DNA from: Arundinibacter roseus
GTDB lineage: Bacteria > Bacteroidota > Bacteroidia > Cytophagales > Spirosomataceae
Length of the DNA stretch: 64,000 bases
Reading direction: 5' to 3'
NCBI RefSeq assembly: GCF_004348825.1
Contig: NZ_SMJU01000001.1
Coordinates: forward strand, 434,001 to 498,000
Made by a program: the position numbers and the translations under genes. Positions 7,576 through 16,051 of this stretch are shown here, piece by piece (the stretch's first letter is position 1; every line of letters begins with the position of its first letter). The notes beneath the pieces are model-generated. The model was not told the origin of the DNA, ran no database searches, and worked only from the letters and a program-made list of their open reading frames with translations.

Positions 7576-8935
7576 GAGCATCAGCCCCACCGGTGTTCGG
7601 TTTTTTGCGACGACGCGACGGACGGCGACGTTTTTTTACTTCGCCCGATTCGGTGGTCGCTTCGCTGACGACTACCACTTTCTTTACCTCTGTCGCAGGT
7701 TCCGGACGCGTATAAGATTTAAGTGTATTAGCAGCTTCCCGTAGTTCTTCTGACTTCTTATTCACAGGCCGGGCATTGGGTTTGCGCCTTTGGCCGGGCC
7801 GTTCCTGAATCCGCTCCCTCACCTGCTTTTTTTCCATTGCTTTTTCTTCTGCCACTTCCTGACCCGGTTCTCCCAGCAAATATCCGTAGGGTTCGAGCGA
7901 TGGGCTGGCATCCAGAATTACTTTAAGAATTGCCGTCAGGGGCAAGGCCAGGATTAGTCCCGGCAAACCCCACAATTGCCCGCCCAGCAACAACATCACA
8001 ATGGCTGCGAGCGGATTGATACTCACCTTTGAGCCTACAATATTGGGGGTTATAAAATTTCCTTCCAGAAACTGCACAAAGCTCATGACCCCAATTACTC
8101 CCAATGCATACCAGGGCGAATCTTCGGTAATAATGCTCATCAAGGCCGGAAAAATAGACCCGATCAAAATTCCGATGTAGGGAATCAAAATCAAAAAGGC
8201 GGCCAGAAACCCAAAGAAAACTGCATAGTCAATCCCTAAGATAAGTAATCCAATCGTGTTGAGCACGCCCACAATCCCTATCACCAGCAGCAAGCCCGCC
8301 AGGTAACTCCTGATAACGCTGTAAATTTTACTCAAAATACTATCCAGCGCCTGATTGGGAACCTGGAAGAAAGCTTTATGAACAAATCGCCTGAAAAAGT
8401 CGCGGTAAAGAAGTATAAAGAATACGTAAAGAGGTACTAATGTGGCAGTTGTAAGTGTACCGGTTGTAGCTACCAAAGTACCTAGCAACATGGCACGGCT
8501 GTCGCTGAGAGCCGTAATGAGGTATTTTTTGGCTTCACTTACCTGTTGAGTTCGGCTTACATTCAGGTATTGTTCGCCCATCGAGAGCAGTTGTTCGAGC
8601 AGCGCTTCGGCCTTTTCAGTAATCCGGGGAAGCTCGTCGGCAAAGCTCGCAACCTGAACCGTTACCAAATAGATCAAAACTACAATTACAACTATAAACA
8701 GCAGTATGCTGAGCGTAATTGCCAGAATACGGGGAAATTTCCATCGCTCCATTCGTACACACACGGGGTGTAACAAAATAGAAATCAGGGCCGAAAATGC
8801 CAGCGGAATCAGTGTTTCCCGCAGTGCGTGTAATATATATACCCCGGCAATCAGCGAGATCATCACAGCCGCCGATTTCAGGTATACAGGCGTTTGATTA
8901 CCTTTGTTTTGTACAGACCCCGAAGAGACATTCAT
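7547..8935 (-). CDS. AI-2E family transporter (PerM-like permease)
   Basis: 462 residues with about eight hydrophobic segments typical of the AI-2E/PerM family, including SAAVMISLIAGVYILHALRETLIPLAFSAL-type N-terminal helices, the family PYIGILIGSIFP segment and the QFLEGNFITPNIVGSKVSINPLAAIVMLLLGG stretch. Family members have been linked to signal export or Na+/H+ exchange; the substrate here is open. After residue about 350 the protein has a long basic tail with many Arg and Lys (KKRRRPSRRRKKP), longer than in typical members, probably cytoplasmic. The start codon interlocks with that of the divergent gene, so the promoter must lie inside that gene. Confidence 0.85.
   Translation of the reverse strand: MNVSSGSVQNKGNQTPVYLKSAAVMISLIAGVYILHALRETLIPLAFSALISILLHPVCVRMERWKFPRILAITLSILLFIVVIVVLIYLVTVQVASFADELPRITEKAEALLEQLLSMGEQYLNVSRTQQVSEAKKYLITALSDSRAMLLGTLVATTGTLTTATLVPLYVFFILLYRDFFRRFVHKAFFQVPNQALDSILSKIYSVIRSYLAGLLLVIGIVGVLNTIGLLILGIDYAVFFGFLAAFLILIPYIGILIGSIFPALMSIITEDSPWYALGVIGVMSFVQFLEGNFITPNIVGSKVSINPLAAIVMLLLGGQLWGLPGLILALPLTAILKVILDASPSLEPYGYLLGEPGQEVAEEKAMEKKQVRERIQERPGQRRKPNARPVNKKSEELREAANTLKSYTRPEPATEVKKVVVVSEATTESGEVKKRRRPSRRRKKPNTGGADAPKSPADQDS
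8899..8906 (+). promoter_or_regulatory. -7 box TACCTTTG for the lipoprotein gene at 8934
   Basis: Exact TAnnTTTG match at 8899-8906, placing transcription start near 8913. This excludes translation from an upstream in-frame start at 8904 and supports the ATG at 8934. The box lies inside the 5' coding part of the divergent permease gene. Confidence 0.45.
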
Positions 8936-9776
8936 GGTAAAGTTGGTTTATGTTTGGTTTGCGTTAAAGGTTGCGCTTTGCAGTTGCCAGTCCGACAAGC
9001 GTGAGAATGGTTTTCAAAAGGCCCGTTCTGACTACAAAGTTAGTAAAATAGGCACGCTTCCACAGGTTGCGAATGAAAGTTCGGGACTTGCCTGGAATGA
9101 AAGAAACAAAACATTCTGGACACATAATGACAGCGGCGGAAAACCTGAACTCTATGAAATTGATTATCAGGGCAATTTGCGTTCTACCTGGGTGATACCA
9201 TCTGCCCAAAATGTGGATTGGGAAGATTTGGCCCAGGCACCTGATGGAACCGTTTACATTGGCGACATCGGGAACAATGCCAACAAACGCAAAGATCTTG
9301 CCATTTATATAGCCCGGCCCGGAGAGCCTGTCACCTCAAAAATCACGTTCGATTATCCAGATCAAAAAGCTTTCCCACCAGCCCCGGACGAGCTTAATTT
9401 TGATTGTGAGGCCTTTTTTTACCAAAAGAACAACCTCTTTCTCTTTTCCAAAAATCGCAGTAAAACAAACCCGTACGTTAAGTTATATCAACTCCCGGCC
9501 CGGCCCGGCCACCACAGCGCTATGCTTCTCGATAGCATCTCAATCAATAGTCAGGTAACATCCGCTGATATAAATCCATCGGGTACCCGCTTTGCGCTAC
9601 TGACGTATGGCAAGATTCTCATCTTTGATATAACCGATGGAGTCATTAACTTTAAAAAACCAACCGACTGCATTAAAGTCGCCAAAAAACAAATGGAAGC
9701 GATTTTGTTTGTAAACGAGCAGGACTTATTGATGACAAATGAGCAGCAACAACTATTCCTGATTACTCACCGGTGA
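8934..9776 (+). CDS. Beta-propeller lipoprotein (SdiA-regulated-like)
   Basis: 280 residues from the ATG at 8934, chosen because a promoter box precedes it and it yields a signal peptide ending LCSC with a possible lipidated Cys. The mature part has propeller-like strands: ANESSGLAWNERNKTFWTHNDSG, NVDWEDLAQAPDGTVYIGDIGNN and later blades such as TSADINPSGTRFALLTYG. The WTHNDSG and GDIGNN blocks resemble SdiA-regulated or esterase-like propellers of surface proteins. Location is probably the outer membrane or periplasm. No catalytic role is evident. Confidence 0.7.
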   Translation: MVKLVYVWFALKVALCSCQSDKRENGFQKARSDYKVSKIGTLPQVANESSGLAWNERNKTFWTHNDSGGKPELYEIDYQGNLRSTWVIPSAQNVDWEDLAQAPDGTVYIGDIGNNANKRKDLAIYIARPGEPVTSKITFDYPDQKAFPPAPDELNFDCEAFFYQKNNLFLFSKNRSKTNPYVKLYQLPARPGHHSAMLLDSISINSQVTSADINPSGTRFALLTYGKILIFDITDGVINFKKPTDCIKVAKKQMEAILFVNEQDLLMTNEQQQLFLITHR

Positions 9777-9870
9777 TATTAAATTTATGTTATGATTAGC
9801 TTTTCGTAGATAATCCAACTAGCACATCTGCTAATTTCGAGCCGGAAAACAACACCACAAATACGCAAAC

Positions 9871-10578
9871 ATGAGCGCCGCAAAAGCAACCCAGGTAATT
9901 CAGAAAATACTCGTGGTTGACGATGATCCCGATATTGTTGAATTGCTGGAATATAACCTTCAAAAAGAAGGCTACGAAGTAAAAACCGCTTCAAACGGAA
10001 GAAAAGGCATTGAAACTGCCAAAACCTTTATTCCTGATTTGATTTTGCTGGACATTATGATGCCTCAGCTCGACGGCATCGAAACTGCCCGGATTTTGAA
10101 ACAGGATGCCGAGCTTCGCGATACGTACATTCTTTTTCTGACGGCCCGCTCCGAGGAATATTCCGAGATTGCTGCCTTTGAAATAGGCGCCGATGACTAC
10201 ATTACCAAGCCCATTAAACCCAGAGCCCTGATGAGCCGGATCAACGCTCTGTTCAGGCGCGAGGCCCAAAAATCGGATCCGGGCGAAGAACTCTCGATTG
10301 CCGGTCTTTCCATCAATCGCAAGAATTATTCGGTTACGCAGGATCAAAAATCCATTATTCTACCCAAAAAAGAGTTTGAATTGCTATTCTTCCTGGCTCA
10401 AAGTCCCAATAAGGTTTTTAACCGCGAAGAACTTCTTCAAAAAATCTGGGGCGCTGATATTTATGTTCTCGAAAGAACTGTGGATGTTCACATTCGCAAA
10501 CTACGCGAAAAACTTGGCGACGGGTTTATCAAAACCCTGAAAGGCGTGGGCTATATGTTTACCGATCAGCCTGACTAA
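9871..10578 (+). CDS. OmpR/PhoB-type response regulator
   Basis: 235 residues. The receiver domain has the acidic pair in ILVVDDDPD, phospho-acceptor Asp61 in LILLDIMMP, Thr91 and Lys113 (ITKPIKP). A winged-helix DNA-binding domain follows, with LPKKEFELLFFLA, REELLQKIWGAD, RTVDVHIRKLREKL and LKGVGYMF. This is the PhoB/OmpR class. No histidine kinase is adjacent, so the partner is elsewhere or the regulator is an orphan. In Bacteroidota such regulators are often linked to phosphate or stress responses; the target here is unknown. Confidence 0.93.
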   Translation: MSAAKATQVIQKILVVDDDPDIVELLEYNLQKEGYEVKTASNGRKGIETAKTFIPDLILLDIMMPQLDGIETARILKQDAELRDTYILFLTARSEEYSEIAAFEIGADDYITKPIKPRALMSRINALFRREAQKSDPGEELSIAGLSINRKNYSVTQDQKSIILPKKEFELLFFLAQSPNKVFNREELLQKIWGADIYVLERTVDVHIRKLREKLGDGFIKTLKGVGYMFTDQPD

Positions 10579-10592
10579 ATCAAGTTTATGAG

Positions 10593-11273
10593 CTAGGATT
10601 TGCTTTTCCTGCCCGCTTTATAGGCATCGTATTCTTCCAGCAATTTCACAATATCGTCCTCGGTTTTGAAATTGAGTTGCTGTTCTTTGATGGCAAATTC
10701 CATTAGATTTTTCTCATCACTCAGAATTTTCAGCAATCCTTTCTTATCGTTGCGCTTCATGGGGTGCATCGTGCCGTTTTTGAGAACAAACATTTCTTCG
10801 GCAAGATCAAACCGCTGCGTAGTGGTGGCCGAATTGTAGGCACGCTCTTCCCGTTTTTTTGTGGAATATCGCTTCAAGAGCTTGGTATTTCCATCATAAA
10901 GTACTCTGTAAAAGTTTTTGTCAGTATGGTTTCCAACTGCCGGATAGCCTTTTTTGAAGGAGTAAAGACTCGTTCCGGTCGGAATAGAAAACTCCGTGAT
11001 TTCGGGCCCGAGCCGATACAGTTTTCCTTCTTTTTCATATTCCACTTCGTCTGTATAGGCATCGTACCGAATCTTTATTCCATCGTGTACTTTTCCCTTA
11101 ACATCCTTCACAAGGCCCGAGTACCACGTATCAAACAGATAAGGCGATCCTTCCACGTTGGTATATTCCATTTCGTTGATAACCCGGCCGTTGACATCGT
11201 ACATAAACTGCGCCTGAGCCGCGGGGGCAAGTAGCCACAAAAGGGCCGGTACAAGGATTAATAGCTTTTTCAT
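10593..11273 (-). CDS. Secreted hypothetical protein
   Basis: 226 residues with a clear signal peptide (KKLLILVPALLWLLAPAAQA, cleavage before QFMYD). The mature chain is polar and rich in Lys, Tyr and Glu. It has a strand-rich first half (YDVNGRVINEMEYTNVEG, DAYTDEVEYEKEGKLYRL) and a helical charged end (DDIVKLLEEYDAYKAGRKSKS). I do not recognise a family. It is probably periplasmic or surface-exposed. It is transcribed towards the response regulator and ends 14 bases from it. Confidence 0.75.
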   Translation of the reverse strand: MKKLLILVPALLWLLAPAAQAQFMYDVNGRVINEMEYTNVEGSPYLFDTWYSGLVKDVKGKVHDGIKIRYDAYTDEVEYEKEGKLYRLGPEITEFSIPTGTSLYSFKKGYPAVGNHTDKNFYRVLYDGNTKLLKRYSTKKREERAYNSATTTQRFDLAEEMFVLKNGTMHPMKRNDKKGLLKILSDEKNLMEFAIKEQQLNFKTEDDIVKLLEEYDAYKAGRKSKS

Positions 11274-11384
11274 GAATTCAAATGGTTCAAGTGTATGGGT
11301 TTAACCTTCTTTCAAATCTAATGTAGCCGATGGGAGATTACTACGAATGTCTCAGAATAATTCGTGAAGCCTACCATCTTTGTG

Positions 11385-11392
11385 TACTTTTG
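11385..11392 (+). promoter_or_regulatory. -7 box TACTTTTG upstream of nuoN
   Basis: Exact TAnnTTTG match. A TTC at 11361-11363 is the only -33-like triplet near the expected distance. The box overlaps the 5' end of the longest open frame, so translation must start later. Confidence 0.45.
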
Positions 11393-11409
11393 TCAAAAAA
11401 ATTGTTCCA

Positions 11410-12882
11410 TTGATTTTGTCTCTGAACGACCAACTCTCCCTTATTGGCCAAAGCATCTCAGGAATTGTCCCTGAATTGTTCCTGACACTGTTTTTTTTAT
11501 TATTTCTGGTAGCCGAGTTGCTGTTTACACGCTTCGGCAGTCAGGCCACGATGCGTCGGTGGTTATTTATTCTGGCCCTCTCGGGTGCAGGTATTTTTCT
11601 GCTTCTCGTGTTGGGGCAGTGGAATGCACCCCCTGCTTTTCGCTTTGAAAAATTATTATTTTTAGATCAAAAAGCCGTTTTCTTTAAACTCCTGATTGCC
11701 GTTTCGTGGCTCTTTGCCCTGATGCACATCCGGTTGGTACGGTATCATTTCCCTGCCGAACTCAACAGCCTGCTCATCGCCGCTGTGTTGGGCATGTCGC
11801 TACTGAGTATGGCCACACATTGGCTTACCATTTATCTGGCCCTTGAACTAATCTCGCTGAGTTCGTACCTGCTGGTGGCGATTTCTCCCTATAAAAAAGC
11901 GGCTGAGGGTGGATTAAAATACCTGCTCTTTGGCGCCATCAGCTCGGCTGTCATGCTTTATGGTATTTCGTTGATCTATGGCCTCACGGCCACCCTTGAA
12001 CTAACCGCTCCCGGCCTTGCCGAAGCGTTGGCGGCTAATTCGCCGCTCGTGCTCCATGTAGCGATGCTCATGACCCTTGGCGGACTCCTTTTTAAGCTCT
12101 CACTTGCGCCTTTCCACGTGTGGACGCCGGACGTGTACGAGGCCGCTCCTACGCCCCTTGTTTCTTTTTTATCGGTTGCGCCCAAAGTCGCCGTACTGCT
12201 TGCGCTCATGCGGGTAGTTTCGGCATGGCCCGCAGAGTTGCTCCAACTTCTGGGCGGAGTGGCCCTACTGAGCATTACGCTGGGTAATGTAAGTGCCCTT
12301 TGGCAGCAAAACGCCCGACGACTGCTCGCTTATTCGTCTATTGCTCAGGCAGGATATCTGCTCGTTGGCCTGGTGGCATTTAATCAATTGGGGTTTGAAA
12401 GTGCTACATTTTACGTAGCTGTTTACCTGCTATTAAATATGAGCGCTTTTTTGCTGATAGATTTCATCCTGCCCCGCACCGAAACCACCCTTTCTGATTT
12501 TGAAGGGTTAGGGCGCAAGCATATTTTTATGTCGGTTATTCTGACGGTCGTTTTGGTTGCGCTGGCCGGGCTCCCCCCCACCGCCGGATTTATGGCCAAA
12601 TGGCTGATTTTTTCTGCCCTTTGGGAAGCGTACGAGATTCAGGGACAACCGTGGATGCTTTGGTTGCTGGTCGGTGGTATACTGAATGCTGCTATTGCGC
12701 TCGTGTACTATTTGCGGATTCCGTATTTGCTTTTTTTCAAAAAACAAACAGTATCCGCCGCTACGACTACTTACGGCATTGGGGCCAAAGTGATTGCCGG
12801 ATTGGTACTGATCGCTATTTTGGGACTTTTTTTCAAACCCGAATACCTCATGCAATGGATCAGCGCGCTGAGTAGTATGTAG
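11410..12882 (+). CDS. nuoN: NADH-quinone oxidoreductase subunit N
   Basis: About 490 residues, a multi-helix proton-pump subunit of complex I. Antiporter-like motifs are visible: LALELISLSSYLLVA with the conserved Glu, the GGLKYLLFGAISSAVMLYG block, LFKLSLAPFHVWTPDVYEAAPTP, and a later Lys in AGFMAKWLIF. The start is uncertain because no ATG lies near. TTG at 11410 is chosen because an exact promoter box lies at 11385-11392; TTG 11416 is also possible. It stands alone here, about 30 kb from nuoIJK, so the complex I genes are dispersed in this genome. Confidence 0.92.
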   Translation: MILSLNDQLSLIGQSISGIVPELFLTLFFLLFLVAELLFTRFGSQATMRRWLFILALSGAGIFLLLVLGQWNAPPAFRFEKLLFLDQKAVFFKLLIAVSWLFALMHIRLVRYHFPAELNSLLIAAVLGMSLLSMATHWLTIYLALELISLSSYLLVAISPYKKAAEGGLKYLLFGAISSAVMLYGISLIYGLTATLELTAPGLAEALAANSPLVLHVAMLMTLGGLLFKLSLAPFHVWTPDVYEAAPTPLVSFLSVAPKVAVLLALMRVVSAWPAELLQLLGGVALLSITLGNVSALWQQNARRLLAYSSIAQAGYLLVGLVAFNQLGFESATFYVAVYLLLNMSAFLLIDFILPRTETTLSDFEGLGRKHIFMSVILTVVLVALAGLPPTAGFMAKWLIFSALWEAYEIQGQPWMLWLLVGGILNAAIALVYYLRIPYLLFFKKQTVSAATTTYGIGAKVIAGLVLIAILGLFFKPEYLMQWISALSSM

Positions 12883-12912
12883 ACTGACGCAGCGCCCTGA
12901 AACTTTATGCGA

Positions 12913-13809
12913 TTACCTGGCAGAGCGGTTTTGAATGGGCGTTACCAAATAGCCTTTTGCGCGCAGCAATTCCAACAGGCCTTCTTTCCCTCCTAAATGG
13001 GCTGCACCTACTGCAATAAACGTCGGCTTGTCGGCTATTTGCTTCTCAATCAGCGGGATCCAGCGCCGGTTGCGGCCATAGAGCAGTGTTTCCTGATGAT
13101 CTTTTAGTTCAAATTCGCTTTCAAACGTCATTTCGTGCAGCTTCTCTACGTCCTGTTGCTTATATACAGACACCATTTCAGCAAATTCCTGTCGGGCTTT
13201 GGGCAGGCTATCGAGTAATGTAAGCAGCATAGCGGCCTGTTTTGGGTAGGGAATAGAGTCGAAAACGCTCATTTGCTCCTGCACGGTTTCCAGCCCAAGT
13301 ACCTCGATCTGCTGCTGTTTGGCCAGATTCATGAGCGAAAGTTCGTAGGATTGTGGTTGACAAGCTAATACCCGGTTGAGCAGCACACTTACTAATACAA
13401 ACGGCTTGGCCTGCCCAAACATGGCAATGTTTAATCCCACTGAATCCTTGAAAAATCGCTCCATGCGTTCATATTCCTGGCTGCTGACGAGTTCTTTAAG
13501 CTGCACACCGTCGCGCATGATCATGTTTTGGGCCATGCTCATCATCAAGTTGGGCTCGTCCATATCCAGTTCCAGAGTCAACTGCTCCGATTGCTTTATA
13601 CAGGCTTTCAGGGAATCACTTACCGAAAAATCGGCTGGACAAATGAGGTGAATCGTCCCGAACAAAAATGAGGGCTTTGCGTTTTGAGGGCTTTCAATTT
13701 TCCAGAGAAGCGACGATTCCAAAGCCTCCTGACCCCAGGCAGAAGTAAAATGACCTCCCTGAGAGAGAAGTACCAGCAGCAGTAGTCGAAAAAAAGACGT
13801 GGATTTCAT
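12913..13809 (-). CDS. TraB/GumN family protein
   Basis: 298 residues with an N-terminal signal-like segment (FFRLLLLVLLSQGGHFTSAWG). The TraB/GumN signatures are present: FLFGTIHLICP near the start (GTxH motif), LELDMDEPN with the conserved acidic residues, and GAAHLGGKEGLLELL near the end (second His). The family shares the erythromycin-esterase/TIKI metal-dependent hydrolase fold; some relatives are metalloproteases, but bacterial substrates are mostly unknown. It is probably anchored at the membrane facing the periplasm. It converges on nuoN with a 30-base gap. Confidence 0.88.
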   Translation of the reverse strand: MKSTSFFRLLLLVLLSQGGHFTSAWGQEALESSLLWKIESPQNAKPSFLFGTIHLICPADFSVSDSLKACIKQSEQLTLELDMDEPNLMMSMAQNMIMRDGVQLKELVSSQEYERMERFFKDSVGLNIAMFGQAKPFVLVSVLLNRVLACQPQSYELSLMNLAKQQQIEVLGLETVQEQMSVFDSIPYPKQAAMLLTLLDSLPKARQEFAEMVSVYKQQDVEKLHEMTFESEFELKDHQETLLYGRNRRWIPLIEKQIADKPTFIAVGAAHLGGKEGLLELLRAKGYLVTPIQNRSAR

Positions 13810-13950
13810 AACGGTATAATTTTTGATAATTTCATTAGCAGGGAAGTATTTCTAATTCCTGTTATTTATAACCCGGAATTTTTAAAAAAAATACATGAAC
13901 TACCGTTATTTAAATCAACGATAAACATATTTTCTCATCGGGACAATTCG

Positions 13951-13958
13951 TACTTTTG
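13951..13958 (+). promoter_or_regulatory. -7 box TACTTTTG upstream of the PurF-like gene
   Basis: Exact TAnnTTTG match 117 bases before the start codon at 14075, leaving an untranslated leader of roughly 110 bases. No clear TTG lies at -33. Confidence 0.4.
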
Positions 13959-14074
13959 TACTTTCACTACCGAACTAAACCTAAGTCGAAAGAGTTTACA
14001 AATTGACGACCTCACACTACAAATTTTGCAACAGGCTGATTTTCAATTTCATACTATAACACTTTCAACTCATC

Positions 14075-15967
14075 ATGAGCGACGCCATTAAGCATGAGTG
14101 CGGGATCGCGCTCATCCGTCTGCGCAAGCCTTATCAACATTACATTGATAAGTACGAAACACCCTTATATGCTGTTCACAAGCTGTCAGTGATGATGCAA
14201 AAACAGGTAAACAGGGGGCAGGACGGAGCCGGAGTAGCCAACATCAAAATTGAGGTACCTCCCGGTAAGCGTTACATTAGCCGATACCGATCCGTTGAAC
14301 CACAGCCGGTAGCGGATATTTTCCAGAAAATTCACAAGAAATTCAGGAAAGGCTTAAAAGATCATAAAGAAAAGACTTTTGACGCCAAGTGGTTACAAGA
14401 AAACCTCGCTTTTACCGGAGAACTTTGGCTGGGACACCTGCGCTACGGCACCCACGGTTCCAACGAAGTTGAAAACTGCCACCCGATGCTCCGGCAAAGC
14501 AACTGGCGCAGCCGAAATCTGGTTATGGCCGGTAACTTCAACATGACCAACGTGGATGAGCTCTTTGGAAAGCTGGTTTCGCTGGGGCAGCACCCGAAAG
14601 AAAAAGTGGATACCGTGACCGTAATGGAGAAAATCGGTCATTTTCTGGATGAAGAAAATCAGCGGGTATTCGAGCGATTCAAAGGCATTTGGGAAAATCC
14701 CACGCTATCCGATATTATTGAAGAAAACATAGATTTACAGCGGGTTCTCGAACGTTCATGCCGCGACTTTGACGGAGGCTACGCCATGTGCGGCCTAACC
14801 GGACACGGTGCGGCATTTGTTATGCGCGACCCGGCGGGCATTCGCCCGGCCTACTACTATGCTGACGACGAGGTGGTGGTGGTCGCTTCTGAAAAACAAG
14901 CGATTAAGGCTGCCTTTGACGTGGAGTATCAGCAAATTCAGGAAATCACTCCGGGGAGTGCGCTGATTATCAATAAGGAAGGCGAATATAGCGAAATGTC
15001 AATTTTGCCTCAGCTTCCTAAGCGTTCGTGCAGTTTTGAGCGGATTTATTTTTCACGAGGAACTGATCCTGACATTTATAATGAGCGCAAGCAACTGGGT
15101 AAGTTGCTGATTCCCCAAATTCTTGAGGAAATTGATTACGATCTGGAAAACACAATTTTTTCCTACATCCCCAATACCGCCGAAACTTCATTTTTTGGCA
15201 TGATTGAAGGACTGGAAGAATACCTTTCCAAAAAGCGTAAGCGCGCCATCATGGAAGGAATTCTGTTTGAAGAAGAACTTGATCGGGTGCTTTCCTTTCG
15301 CCCCCGAATTGAAAAACTAGTTACCAAGGACGTTAAATCACGAACGTTTATCACCGCAGACAATCTCCGCGACGACATGGTGTCCAGCGTGTATGACACT
15401 ACGTTTGAGGTGGTTCGGAAGGGAATTGATACCGTGGTGGTAATCGATGATTCTATTGTGCGCGGAACCACGCTGGAAAAAAGCATTCTTAAAATGCTGG
15501 ACGGTCTGGGGCCCAAGAAAATTGTGATTGTATCTTCTGCTCCTCAAATTCGTTTTCCGGATTGTTACGGCATTGATATGTCCAAAATGAAGGATTTCGT
15601 AGCTTTTCGGGCTATGCTGAAACTTCTGGAGGAACGAGGGCTGGACTACAAGCGAGAAGAAGTATACACACAATGTGTAGGAACGCTGGCTTCAAAAAAT
15701 GCCTATAACACAAATTACGTAAAGGCACTGTATGAGCACTTTACGGATGAGGAGGTCTCAGCCAAGATTGCCGATATAATTCGTCCCGACGATCTGAAAG
15801 CAGACGTGTCAGTTATTTTCCAGACGGTTGACAACCTGCACGTTGCCTGCCCAAATCACATTGGCGACTGGTATTTTACAGGAAATTATCCTACCCGTGG
15901 TGGTAATAAAGTGGTAAACAAGGCCTACGTCAATTTTCACGAAGGTAAACTCGTACGAGCGTATTGA
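14075..15967 (+). CDS. Amidophosphoribosyltransferase-like protein (long PurF homologue)
   Basis: 630 residues, longer than the usual PurF of about 470-510. The N-terminal class II glutamine amidotransferase has its Cys in HECGIALIRL at residue 9, so the N-terminus would need processing, or an internal Cys is used. QVNRGQDGAGVA, LGHLRYGTHG and GNFNMTN are the expected glutaminase blocks. The C-terminal phosphoribosyltransferase domain has the PRPP motif VVVIDDSIVRGTT. PurF makes phosphoribosylamine, the first step of purine synthesis. Bacteroidota often carry this long form beside a standard PurF, so it may be a paralogue with a distinct role. No purine gene is adjacent. Confidence 0.85.
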   Translation: MSDAIKHECGIALIRLRKPYQHYIDKYETPLYAVHKLSVMMQKQVNRGQDGAGVANIKIEVPPGKRYISRYRSVEPQPVADIFQKIHKKFRKGLKDHKEKTFDAKWLQENLAFTGELWLGHLRYGTHGSNEVENCHPMLRQSNWRSRNLVMAGNFNMTNVDELFGKLVSLGQHPKEKVDTVTVMEKIGHFLDEENQRVFERFKGIWENPTLSDIIEENIDLQRVLERSCRDFDGGYAMCGLTGHGAAFVMRDPAGIRPAYYYADDEVVVVASEKQAIKAAFDVEYQQIQEITPGSALIINKEGEYSEMSILPQLPKRSCSFERIYFSRGTDPDIYNERKQLGKLLIPQILEEIDYDLENTIFSYIPNTAETSFFGMIEGLEEYLSKKRKRAIMEGILFEEELDRVLSFRPRIEKLVTKDVKSRTFITADNLRDDMVSSVYDTTFEVVRKGIDTVVVIDDSIVRGTTLEKSILKMLDGLGPKKIVIVSSAPQIRFPDCYGIDMSKMKDFVAFRAMLKLLEERGLDYKREEVYTQCVGTLASKNAYNTNYVKALYEHFTDEEVSAKIADIIRPDDLKADVSVIFQTVDNLHVACPNHIGDWYFTGNYPTRGGNKVVNKAYVNFHEGKLVRAY

Positions 15968-15988
15968 TCTAGCCTGTTTTTTATATTG

Positions 15989-16026
15989 AAAAAGGCTGGG
16001 AGCTTATGTAGCTTCCAGCCTTTTTT
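15989..16026. terminator. Bidirectional terminator between the PurF-like and OmpA genes
   Basis: AAAAAGGCTGG at 15989-15999 pairs with CCAGCCTTTTTT at 16015-16026. The inner AGCT/AGCT pairing adds to the stem. A- and T-tracts flank it on both sides, fitting two convergent genes. Confidence 0.85.
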
Positions 16027-16051
16027 AGTAGACAAAACTACTTTCAGCTGA

